Origin: Schaalia odontolytica
GTDB taxonomy: Bacteria; Actinomycetota; Actinomycetes; Actinomycetales; Actinomycetaceae
DNA length: 9,270 nucleotides
Direction of reading: 5' to 3'
Assembly (NCBI GenBank): GCA_958415245.1
Contig: CATYYP010000053.1
Coordinates: 1-9,270, forward strand
Below are positions 1-4,784 of this stretch, piece by piece; position 1 is the first letter of the stretch, and each line of letters begins with the position of its first letter. A program made the position numbers and the translations under genes. The notes under the pieces were generated by a model. The model was given only the letters and a program-made list of their open reading frames with translations. It made no database searches and had not been told where the DNA came from.

Positions 1-17
1 TGGCGGTTTCATTTGGG

Positions 18-177
18 CGCGAAAAAGTTCGCCCCACGGCCCTGTGTCATCGCGAAAGCGCGAAAAAGTTCGCCCTGCGTGCTCAAAACACCCCAAATTC
101 GGCGTTTTTGTGCTTGCTGGGCGAGTTTTTTCGCGGAAGAGCCGCTGGAGGGGCGGTGTTGGGCGAGTTTTTTCGCG
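18..177. repeat. Nested palindrome of four 17-bp boxes
   Basis: The box CGCGAAAAAGTTCGCCC occurs at 18-34 and again at 59-75. Near-complementary boxes GGGCGAGTTTTTTCGCG occur at 119-135 and 161-177, two mismatches from a perfect inverse. The outer pair and inner pair are both centred near position 97, so the whole element is a nested inverted repeat. The inner pair extends into an imperfect 34-bp stem (59-92 with 101-135) closed by a small AT-rich loop near 93-100. This is direct observation. It could be a MITE-like element, a REP-type hairpin or a binding site; no target-site duplication was recognised. Confidence 0.8.
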
Positions 178-235
178 CGAACCGGTTACGCCTAAGTGTC
201 GTAGGTGTCGCGGTGCACTTCAGGCTGACTGCGGT

Positions 236-310
236 GGGGGTTTGCGCCATGCGAAGCCCTCTGGCGGCGTGTCGCCGGCGTGTCGGAGGCTTGGATGGCG
301 CAATTCCCCC
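236..310. repeat. Imperfect 23-bp inverted repeat
   Basis: The left arm 236-258 reads GGGGG, then GCGCCAT, then AAGCC. The right arm 288-310 carries the reverse complements of the same three blocks in mirrored order. Blocks are separated by two or three unmatched bases, so the stem would have internal bulges. The 29-bp centre contains a tandem GGCGTGTCG repeat. It is weaker than its neighbours but adds to the consecutive dyad elements in this region. Confidence 0.55.
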
Positions 311-320
311 GGTTGGTGGT

Positions 321-334
321 GGCGCGGCCGCGCC
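321..334. repeat. 14-bp perfect GC palindrome
   Basis: GGCGCGGCCGCGCC equals its own reverse complement. In GC-rich DNA such palindromes arise by chance more easily than AT-containing ones, so its significance is uncertain. It lies between two larger inverted repeats. Confidence 0.45.
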
Positions 335-349
335 TCGAGGTGGTGTGGC

Positions 350-424
350 CGCCAAAGTGCAGACCCATTGGGTGAAAAACGGCGAAAAAGGGCCGTTTTG
401 GCTGAATGGGTCTGCACTTTGGCG
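350..424. repeat. 75-bp palindromic element with 20-bp perfect arms
   Basis: The left arm CGCCAAAGTGCAGACCCATT (350-369) is matched base for base by its reverse complement at 405-424. Inside, AAAACGGC (376-383) pairs with GCCGTTTT (392-399) across an 8-base purine loop, separated from the outer arms by a short mismatched stretch. The whole element folds into one long hairpin on either strand. There is no coding potential and no clear target-site duplication in the immediate flanks. Likely interpretations are a MITE-like or intergenic palindromic repeat, or a bidirectional transcription stop; the sequence alone does not decide. Confidence 0.85.
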
Positions 425-452
425 TATTCGGTGTCGAGCGTGGTGTGTCGTT

Positions 453-600
453 CGCACGCGAACCCGCTATTGCGAGCCTAAACCCGCTATATCGCACGTA
501 AACCCGCTATTGAGAGCGTGGGCGGGGCTGCCCAGGCTCGTATTAGCGGGTTAACGTGCGGATTAGAGGTCCCACGTGCGGATTGGAGGGCCCGCGTGCG
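453..600. repeat. Two opposed arrays of three 20-bp repeats
   Basis: AACCCGCTAT recurs at 461, 481 and 501, exactly 20 bp apart. The longer unit is roughly CGCACGTGAACCCGCTAT-T, running 453-472, 473-492 and 493-512. After a 28-bp GC-rich centre (513-540) the unit appears inverted at 541-560, then more degenerate at 561-580 and 581-600, each ending in CGTGCG at 20-bp steps. So three forward copies face three reverse copies. The strict 20-bp period is iteron-like, but no replication gene or partition gene lies nearby. A degenerate repeat element or a DNA-binding array is more likely than an origin. Confidence 0.8.
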
Positions 601-619
601 AGGTGTCGGGCACCCGAGC

Positions 620-724
620 GACGCAGCCCTGGACGTCATCGCTGACAATCGGGGTGAGTGCCCCGGCAAAACGCCCAACTGGGACGCACCCAAGCAACGC
701 CTCGAACTGCTGCTCAGGACATAA
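620..724 (+). pseudogene. C-terminal remnant of IS30-type transposase (probable)
   Basis: Reading from 620 to the TAA at 722-724 gives a peptide beginning DAALDVIADNRGE and ending QRLELLLRT, with a central KTPNWDAPKQRL. This resembles the conserved tail of IS30-family transposases, where R-K-T-L-G-W-x-T-P-A-x-R-L-x-x-L-L follows a predicted helix with L-D-x-(V/I)-A-D. The usual L-N-N-R-P-R segment is not intact, and nothing upstream encodes the DDE catalytic core or the N-terminal helix-turn-helix, so the gene is dead and truncated. The resemblance is judged by eye. Confidence 0.5.
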
Positions 725-730
725 CCCGTC

Positions 731-755
731 TTGCAGCCACCCCTAGAATCCGGCC
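731..755. mobile_element. Possible right terminal repeat of the IS30 remnant
   Basis: Immediately after the transposase-like stop codon, the stretch TTGCAGCCACCCCTAGAATCC resembles the TTGCA...ACCCCT.GAAT.C ends I recall for actinobacterial IS30-like elements. Its position, a few bases after the transposase stop, is as expected for an IS end. No matching left end was found in the window, consistent with a deleted element. The match is from memory and the exact boundary is uncertain. Confidence 0.35.
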
Positions 756-1828
756 TCTCCCTCCTCGAACGGGGGTGTGATAGTTCCGTGTCGGTCGATA
801 AATCGCGCAGGCTTCAACGGTGCGTCTCGAACGACATTGAGGAGCCGGTTGAAGGTTTCCATCGCGGCTTGACGGTTGGAGGGAACGAACTCCAGAGCGG
901 ACGCGTACGGACTGATCTCATGACCCTGACCTGACAGGGCGTTAGCCAAGCTTGCTAGCGGGTTGGCTCGTGTACCTTCTTCAATAGCTCTCACGATCCA
1001 GGAGCGACATTCGTTGACATCGTCAGCCCAGGTACGGAATACCTGCCCGGTGAGTTCTTGGTGCCAGGAGTAGTCGTCCGAACTGCTGGTTAGTGTCCAT
1101 CCCGGCCACAGCGCATCGAAATCCTCCAGGTGCATGTCTCTGTCCTGGAGTGACCACCAACGCAATGAGCGTGCTTGGTAGTCCACGAATATCCCGGTTG
1201 TTGGAACATGGTCATCCATGGTCTGCTTCCACGCATCCGATTCATCCGGTAGCCGGGAGGCGACCTCGCGAGCCAAAGCCAGGAAATTCTCGGGACCGCA
1301 TCCAGTAAGATCATCCAGGAAGCCGTAGGCGCGCCAGGTGACCAAGGTGCCGTCTGCCATGCGCACGGTGATGGGATCAACTCCGTGCCACTCATCCCAT
1401 GGCTCTAGACTGGGCGCGCGATCACACGGCAAACGATCAGAACGGTGTGTGAAGATGATGGCCGGATCGACGCCCGCAGCCCGAAGAGTTCCACGGGTTC
1501 CTTCGGCTGACCAGACGGCCGTCCACCCAGGCCAGGTGTGCTCAACGAGGTAGTTGATAAGTCGAGGCATGTAGAGTGCCTCACTCTCCTCTGCCCACAC
1601 CACCAGTTTCCTAGTTTCGTCGATCAGAAGTGTGCCCTCAATCCACGTCGCCCCCGTCCAAGCATGCGGATCATCAATACGCATCGGAGACATACAACGC
1701 ACACGCTCATAGGTGGCTTCCATACCGTCGATCGCAATGTCCAGTCCGACCGTTTGGGCCGCCGAGTGGTTGTAGTAGATCTCCCAACCAGAGTAAGTCT
1801 TAAGCAAAACACCTAACCGGGAACCCAT
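743..1828 (-). CDS. Uncharacterised 361-aa protein with duplicated WPGW motif
   Basis: Not recognised as a characterised family. The ATG at 1826-1828 is preceded by GGAGG (1836-1840) with 7-nt spacing, so the start is well supported. The protein is soluble-looking, with no signal peptide or membrane segment, acidic and rich in tryptophan. An internal duplication is visible: residues 64-106 (G-T-L-L-I-D...R-K-L-V-V-W...W99-P-G-W102-T) resemble residues 211-247 (T-G-I-F-V-D...R-S-L-R-W-W...W241-P-G-W244-T). A third part (about 265-340) is helical. Base composition and codon choice are less GC-biased than in the efflux genes, suggesting acquisition. The stop codon lies inside the putative IS end, so the native C-terminus may have been altered. 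It could belong to the large pool of actinobacterial orphan or immunity-like proteins; no function is assigned. Confidence 0.8.
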   Translation of the reverse strand: MGSRLGVLLKTYSGWEIYYNHSAAQTVGLDIAIDGMEATYERVRCMSPMRIDDPHAWTGATWIEGTLLIDETRKLVVWAEESEALYMPRLINYLVEHTWPGWTAVWSAEGTRGTLRAAGVDPAIIFTHRSDRLPCDRAPSLEPWDEWHGVDPITVRMADGTLVTWRAYGFLDDLTGCGPENFLALAREVASRLPDESDAWKQTMDDHVPTTGIFVDYQARSLRWWSLQDRDMHLEDFDALWPGWTLTSSSDDYSWHQELTGQVFRTWADDVNECRSWIVRAIEEGTRANPLASLANALSGQGHEISPYASALEFVPSNRQAAMETFNRLLNVVRDAPLKPARFIDRHGTITPPFEEGEAGF

Positions 1829-1864
1829 CGTGATACCTCCAATCGGGAGAACAATTTGTCCGAC

Positions 1865-1870
1865 ACTATA
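1865..1870 (-). promoter_or_regulatory. Candidate -10 box for the 361-aa gene
   Basis: TATAGT read on the minus strand lies 36 bp upstream of the start codon, leaving room for a leader containing the GGAGG site. No good -35 hexamer is seen at 16-19 bp spacing, so this is a weak prediction. Confidence 0.35.
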
Positions 1871-1982
1871 CGTTCCTGAACATCCTTGCTAGCCGGTGGT
1901 GCGCTCGATCAGGGTCGCGCACGCACTGGCCTGGCCACCTGCGCCACTACCACACAAATCGCTTACAGCCCATGACACTGCC

Positions 1983-1996
1983 GACCAACATTGGTC
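1983..1996. repeat. Short operator-like inverted repeat
   Basis: GACCAA-CA-TTGGTC has perfect 6-bp arms around a 2-bp centre, in the gap between the 361-aa gene and the tRNA gene. It is the size of a small dimer-binding site but may be chance. Confidence 0.3.
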
Positions 1997-2010
1997 AGAC
2001 ACCCGCAAAC

Positions 2011-2042
2011 GAAAAGACTCCGGACTTATCAAATCCGGAGTC
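2011..2042 (-). terminator. Intrinsic terminator of tRNA-Gly
   Basis: On the minus strand GACTCCGGA (2042-2034) pairs perfectly with TCCGGAGTC (2024-2016) across a 9-base loop and is followed by TTTTC. It starts 5 bases beyond the CCA end of the tRNA. An A-run on the other side of the stem could also give weak termination of plus-strand transcripts. Confidence 0.8.
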
Positions 2043-2046
2043 AAAA

Positions 2047-2120
2047 TGGAGCGGGCGACGGGAATCGAACCCGCCTCTGAAGCTTGGGAAGCTTCCATTC
2101 TACCGATGAACTACGCCCGC
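2047..2120 (-). tRNA. tRNA-Gly (anticodon CCC)
   Basis: The minus strand gives a full cloverleaf. The acceptor stem GCGGGCG (2120-2114) pairs with CGCCCGC (2057-2051). A D-arm containing GTTCATCGGTAGAAT is followed by the anticodon stem GAAGC/GCTTC around loop TTCCCAA, giving anticodon CCC, and a T-arm with GGTTCGAATCC. The discriminator is T and CCA is encoded (2049-2047). The acceptor start, loop and anticodon fit glycine tRNA reading GGG codons. Its 3' end faces the accessory-looking stretch below 2046, but no second copy of the 3' end was found that would mark an integrated element. Confidence 0.95.
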
Positions 2121-2151
2121 AATTCATCGTCCCGAAGGAATCGACCCGTCG

Positions 2152-2181
2152 ATCATATCGTCACGCCGGATGGCCGCGCAA
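2152..2181 (-). promoter_or_regulatory. Probable promoter of tRNA-Gly
   Basis: Minus-strand TTGCGC (2181-2176), 18-bp spacer, then TATGAT (2157-2152). Transcription would begin around 2145, about 25 nt before the mature 5' end, as is usual for tRNA precursors. A 6-bp inverted repeat (CGCCGG/CCGGCG) overlaps the upstream part. Confidence 0.55.
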
Positions 2182-2320
2182 CCGGCGTTGGTTGGGCATG
2201 TGCGGGAGTGTTGGGCGGAGGGAGCGGTCATAAGTCGTGATGGAGCTGGGCGGACTGCGTGGGTGGCGGCACAGCCAGGCATCCTGTCACACCACCACCG
2301 GTACGCGCCCGCGCGCCCGA

Positions 2321-2326
2321 TACACT
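2321..2326 (+). promoter_or_regulatory. Candidate -10 box of the Nudix gene
   Basis: TACACT lies 27 bp before the ATG at 2354 and fits the TAnnnT pattern of actinobacterial -10 boxes. No convincing -35 element precedes it. Confidence 0.35.
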
Positions 2327-2353
2327 GGGTTCGCCTGACTGATTGGAGTTCCC

Positions 2354-2773
2354 ATGCCTCGTCCCGTGGTGGCGGCCGCGATTGTCGATTCCTTGAGTGA
2401 GCCCACGATGCTGCTCGCCTGTTCGCGCGCCTATCCGCAGGAGTTGCGCGGCCAGTTCGAGCTGCCCGGCGGCAAGGTTGAGGAAGGCGAGGATCCAACA
2501 GTCGCCCTCGAGCGAGAGATCGCGGAAGAACTTGGCGCCCACCTCATCGTCGGTGATCGAGTGTGCCCGGAGGAAGGGCAGTGGTGGCCGGTCCTTGGCG
2601 GACGCGTTATGGGCGTGTGGCTCGCTGAGGTTGCACCGAACTCGCAAGAGCCGCGCGTGGGTGCGTCGCACCTTGAGGCCAGGTGGGTGCCCCTCGCGGA
2701 CCTCGCCGCGCTTCCGTGGATTGTCGCTGACCTGCCGATCGTCGAGGCCGTGGTCGCCCGCTGCGCTCGCTGA
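2354..2773 (+). CDS. Nudix hydrolase, MutT-like
   Basis: A 139-aa protein, the normal size for a single-domain Nudix enzyme. The complete Nudix box G-x5-E-x7-R-E-U-x-E-E-x-G-U is present from G40 to A62, including the metal-binding R-E-I-A-E-E core. The preceding Q-F-E-L-P-G-G is typical of the MutT/CTP pyrophosphohydrolase branch. Such enzymes hydrolyse nucleoside triphosphates, including oxidised ones such as 8-oxo-dGTP, to the monophosphate and pyrophosphate in the cytoplasm. A GGAG at 2345-2348 supports the ATG at 2354. The next gene starts 56 bp later with what looks like its own promoter. Substrate cannot be decided from the sequence: 8-oxo-dGTP, CTP or another nucleotide are all possible. 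Confidence 0.92.
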   Translation: MPRPVVAAAIVDSLSEPTMLLACSRAYPQELRGQFELPGGKVEEGEDPTVALEREIAEELGAHLIVGDRVCPEEGQWWPVLGGRVMGVWLAEVAPNSQEPRVGASHLEARWVPLADLAALPWIVADLPIVEAVVARCAR

Positions 2774-2792
2774 CGTCTGCGCGCTCTCCCAT

Positions 2793-2823
2793 TTGACGAC
2801 ACATAGGGGCGGAGTGTCAGAAT
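2793..2823 (+). promoter_or_regulatory. Candidate promoter giving a leaderless TetR transcript
   Basis: TTGACG (2793-2798) and CAGAAT (2818-2823) are separated by 19 bp. The -10 ends 6 bp before the ATG at 2830, so transcription would start at or within a base of the start codon. No proper Shine-Dalgarno exists there. GACAC (2798-2802) and GTGTC (2814-2818) form an inverted repeat with 11 bp between arms that spans the promoter spacer, a plausible autoregulatory operator. Confidence 0.45.
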
Positions 2824-2829
2824 AGGTGT

Positions 2830-3468
2830 ATGCCGAAGATTATTGGCGAGTCCCTCGCCTCTCACCGCGAGCTGACTCGTACGCGCCTGTTTGAGGCGCT
2901 CGGGTCGCTGATGGCCGAGCAGGCCTTCGAGTCGATCACCATGAGTCAGATCGCTGAGCGCGCGGGCGTCGGGCGCACCGCGGTCTACAACCATTTCGCG
3001 GACAAGGAAGTGCTCCTGCTTGCCTACATGCGGCAGGTGACCGAGGAGTTCACGCGGGTGCTGACGGCGCGTCTCGAGTCTGAGCCGGATCCGCTCATGC
3101 GTCTGCGCCTCTACATCCGCGCGCACCTGCAGATGATTGGCCGCTACCACGTCAAGGCCGGCACGGGCCTGCGTCGTCAGATGTCGGGCCAGGGTGCCTC
3201 GCATCTGCATGATCATGCGGGGCTCGTCGGCGAGCTCCTCATTGGGATCCTCGACGAGGCCATGGAGCGCGGGCTGATCGTCGAGCAGAACACGCTGGGT
3301 GCGGTGCACCTGATTCATGCGACGCTGCAGGGGCAGCGTCTGCCTCAGGATCCGGCGCATCGTGAGTCTGCGCTGCTTCTGGTCGAGACCTTCATCTTGC
3401 GAGGCTTGGGCGCCTCGGAGGAGAATGTGTGTCAGGTCACCGCTTCCTCTCTCGCTTTGGGGGAATAG
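2830..3468 (+). CDS. TetR/AcrR-family transcriptional regulator
   Basis: A 212-aa protein, typical for the family. The N-terminal DNA-binding domain spans about residues 12-66, with the helix-turn-helix I-T-M-S-Q-I-A-E-R-A-G-V-G-R-T-A-V-Y-N-H-F at 36-56 and the usual D-K-E-x-L-L following. The C-terminal ligand-binding and dimerisation domain (about 70-205) is divergent, so the inducer is unknown. Such proteins normally repress a neighbouring gene and often themselves. Candidates are the gene itself, the upstream Nudix gene, or the exporter operon beginning 1.3 kb downstream, but nothing here links it to the exporter. The start is taken at 2830 because the conserved domain begins soon after and a promoter ends just before it; translation is probably leaderless. 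Confidence 0.92.
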   Translation: MPKIIGESLASHRELTRTRLFEALGSLMAEQAFESITMSQIAERAGVGRTAVYNHFADKEVLLLAYMRQVTEEFTRVLTARLESEPDPLMRLRLYIRAHLQMIGRYHVKAGTGLRRQMSGQGASHLHDHAGLVGELLIGILDEAMERGLIVEQNTLGAVHLIHATLQGQRLPQDPAHRESALLLVETFILRGLGASEENVCQVTASSLALGE

Positions 3469-3563
3469 AGGACGCGTCGCGCCCGTTGAATTAGACAGTT
3501 CACGCGAGGCCCCACGGGCCCGCCCCAACGACCGTCGGACAAGCCGGCGATAACAGGAGAAAC

Positions 3564-3941
3564 ATGGCTACCGTTACCCTCACGCAGGAGAACTTCGAGC
3601 AGACCGTGTCCGCCGGCGGCATCGTCCTGGTGGATTTCTGGGCGACCTGGTGCGGCCCGTGCCGTCAGTTCGGCCCCATCTTCGAAGAGGCTTCCGAGAA
3701 GTACCCGGACATCGTGTTCGGCAAGATCGACACGGACGACCAGCAGCAGCTGGCGATGGCCGCTCAGATCACCTCGATCCCGACCCTCATGGTCTTCCGT
3801 GACGGCATCGTTGTGTTCCGCCAGTCCGGCGCGCTGCCGCTGTCCGCTCTCGAGGACCTGATTTCTCAGGTCCAGAACCTCGATATGGATGAGGTTCGCA
3901 AGCAGATCGCCGAGATGGAGGCGAAGGAATCTGCCGAGTGA
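3564..3941 (+). CDS. trxA: Thioredoxin
   Basis: A 125-aa thioredoxin. The active site W29-C30-G31-P32-C33 sits in F-W-A-T-W-C-G-P-C, the buried D24 precedes it in V-D-F, and the cis-proline P73 is in T-S-I-P-T. It reduces disulfides in cytoplasmic proteins, using electrons from thioredoxin reductase (not in this window). AGGAGA (3555-3560) just before the ATG fixes the start. The classical fold ends near residue 105; an extra tail of about 20 charged residues (L-D-M-D-E-V-R-K-Q-I-A-E-M-E-A-K-E) forms a likely amphipathic helix. The gene is apparently monocistronic, ending at a strong terminator, and separated from tetR by 95 bp. Confidence 0.95.
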   Translation: MATVTLTQENFEQTVSAGGIVLVDFWATWCGPCRQFGPIFEEASEKYPDIVFGKIDTDDQQQLAMAAQITSIPTLMVFRDGIVVFRQSGALPLSALEDLISQVQNLDMDEVRKQIAEMEAKESAE

Positions 3942-3953
3942 TCAGCTCGTAAC

Positions 3954-3990
3954 AAGGCCCCGAGGCATGTTGCCTCGGGGCCTTTTCGTT
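3954..3990 (+). terminator. Intrinsic terminator of thioredoxin gene
   Basis: A perfect 14-bp stem (3954-3967 with 3971-3984, AAGGCCCCGAGGCA and its complement) with a TGT loop is followed by TTTTCGTTT. It lies 12 bp after the stop codon. Confidence 0.93.
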
Positions 3991-4069
3991 TGTGGTGGCG
4001 GCACGATCGCACGGGTGTCGTGCCGGGAGATGGGTGATGAGTGCGTAGGTCGCGCCGCTCGGAAGGTGT

Positions 4070-4621
4070 TTAGCGCGTAGCTTGCGCCGGTCGGCGGGTG
4101 ATCAGTTCGTAGTCGGCGTGGTCGCCCACCATGAACGAGTAGTCGCCGACGATCTCGAATCCGTGGCGCGCGTAGAAGCGTTGCGCCCCGTAGTTTTCGC
4201 TCCACACGCCGATCCACAGGGTGCGTGGTCCGTCGCGTTCGAGCCACTCGAGCGCCGTGTTGAGCAGGAGCGTCCCGCGGCCGCCGCCCTGGTGGTCCTG
4301 CAGGATGTAGAGGCGCTGGATTTCCCCGTCGCCTGGCGCGACGTCCGGGTGGGGCAGGTGCGCAGGGCATGCGGTCACGTAGCCGATTGGGGTCTGGGGC
4401 GTGGACGAGGCCGGGGCCTCGTTGCTCGGATCCTCGAAGAGGAGCCACGTCGCCCGGTGTGGATCCTCGAGTTCGGCGCGCAGGACGTCGGGTGCGTAGG
4501 CCTCGTCCAGGAAAGTGTCAAGGTCGGCGGGATCGTAGAGGTGGCCGAAAGTCTGCGTGAAGCAGGTGCGCGAGAGGGCGGAGAGCGGCTCGGCGTCTGC
4601 GGGGGTGGCGCGGCGGATCAT
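4070..4621 (-). CDS. GNAT-family N-acetyltransferase
   Basis: A 183-aa GNAT acetyltransferase that transfers acetyl from acetyl-CoA to an amine. The acetyl-CoA pyrophosphate loop Q-G-G-G-R-G-T is at 111-117, after the strand E-I-Q-R-L-Y-I-L (100-107). The later N-Y-G-A-Q-R-F-Y-A-R-H-G-F-E (143-156) is the typical motif B region. The N-terminal F-T-Q-T-F-G-H-L-Y segment (21-29) is reminiscent of PaiA-type (polyamine or small-molecule) acetyltransferases, so substrate is tentative. The frame stays open upstream to 4849, but ATG at 4621 is chosen because GAAAGG lies 5 bp before it and the GNAT fold begins immediately (M-I-R-R-A-T-P-A-D-A). It is divergent from the exporter operon. Confidence 0.9.
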   Translation of the reverse strand: MIRRATPADAEPLSALSRTCFTQTFGHLYDPADLDTFLDEAYAPDVLRAELEDPHRATWLLFEDPSNEAPASSTPQTPIGYVTACPAHLPHPDVAPGDGEIQRLYILQDHQGGGRGTLLLNTALEWLERDGPRTLWIGVWSENYGAQRFYARHGFEIVGDYSFMVGDHADYELITRRPAQATR

Positions 4622-4647
4622 GGCTGCCTTTCGTCGGTTCAGCACCC

Positions 4648-4653
4648 ATCGTA
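4648..4653 (-). promoter_or_regulatory. Candidate -10 box of the acetyltransferase gene
   Basis: Minus-strand TACGAT lies 26 bp upstream of the ATG at 4621. The expected -35 position is GC-rich and poor, so support is modest. Confidence 0.4.
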
Positions 4654-4690
4654 GGGGCGAGGACGTGAGCGGCCCAGCCGGCGGGACAAT

Positions 4691-4712
4691 CCCTGAGAAA
4701 ACCCTGAAAAGA
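4691..4712 (+). promoter_or_regulatory. Tandem CCCTGA boxes, 11-bp spacing, upstream of exporter promoter
   Basis: CCCTGAGAAAA (4691-4701) is followed directly by CCCTGAAAAGA (4702-4712). The two direct repeats are one helical turn apart and end 11 bp before the -35 box. Tandem binding to 11-bp direct repeats just upstream of -35 is the classic arrangement for OmpR/PhoB-type response regulators. No two-component system lies in the window, so the regulator would be encoded elsewhere. Confidence 0.55.
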
Positions 4713-4723
4713 CGGGGATAGCG

Positions 4724-4753
4724 TTGCTGCGTGAATGAGGCGCACCTTACAAT
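4724..4753 (+). promoter_or_regulatory. Promoter of the exporter operon
   Basis: TTGCTG (4724-4729), 18-bp spacer, TACAAT (4748-4753). The -10 is nearly consensus; the -35 is weak, which fits activator dependence through the upstream tandem boxes. A start near 4760 leaves a leader of about 25 nt containing AAGGAG. Confidence 0.65.
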
Positions 4754-4784
4754 TAGGCAACGCCGTTCATCGAAGGAGACGCAC

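Larger units (their letters stand above)
1..742. other. Gene-free, repeat-dense region
   Basis: No reading frame here has a plausible ribosome binding site, family resemblance or coding character over its length; all frames are short and overlap each other on both strands. Instead the stretch contains four successive inverted-repeat structures (18-177, 236-310, 350-424, 453-600), a 14-bp GC-only palindrome at 321-334, a tandem GGCGTGTCG pair near 266-286, and a likely transposase remnant at 620-724. The density of dyad symmetry suggests a dumping ground for miniature repeat elements or a structured protein-binding region. I infer accessory DNA. No promoter reading out of it is evident. Confidence 0.75.

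Noticed and set aside
83..554. Several overlapping open frames of 100-148 codons on both strands
   Set aside because: They traverse inverted repeats, lack ribosome sites and family resemblance, and are rich in Arg, Pro, Gly and Ala as expected of chance frames in GC-rich DNA.
453..600. CRISPR array
   Set aside because: Units are contiguous 20-bp repeats without unique spacers, half of them inverted, and no cas genes are nearby.
453..600. Plasmid-type replication origin with iterons
   Set aside because: Period fits, but no replication initiator, partition gene or AT-rich unwinding region is seen and the context is chromosomal.
2047..2120. tRNA-Gly as attachment site of an integrated element
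   Set aside because: No duplicate of the tRNA 3' end and no integrase gene were found in the window.
2431..3528. 365-codon minus-strand frame opposite the Nudix and TetR genes
   Set aside because: It is an antisense shadow: Arg/His/Leu-rich, no domain, while the plus-strand frames carry complete Nudix and TetR motifs.
4731..4784. ATG at 4731 as start of the membrane-fusion protein
   Set aside because: It lies upstream of the -10 box at 4748-4753 and has no ribosome site, whereas GTG at 4785 has AAGGAG at proper distance.
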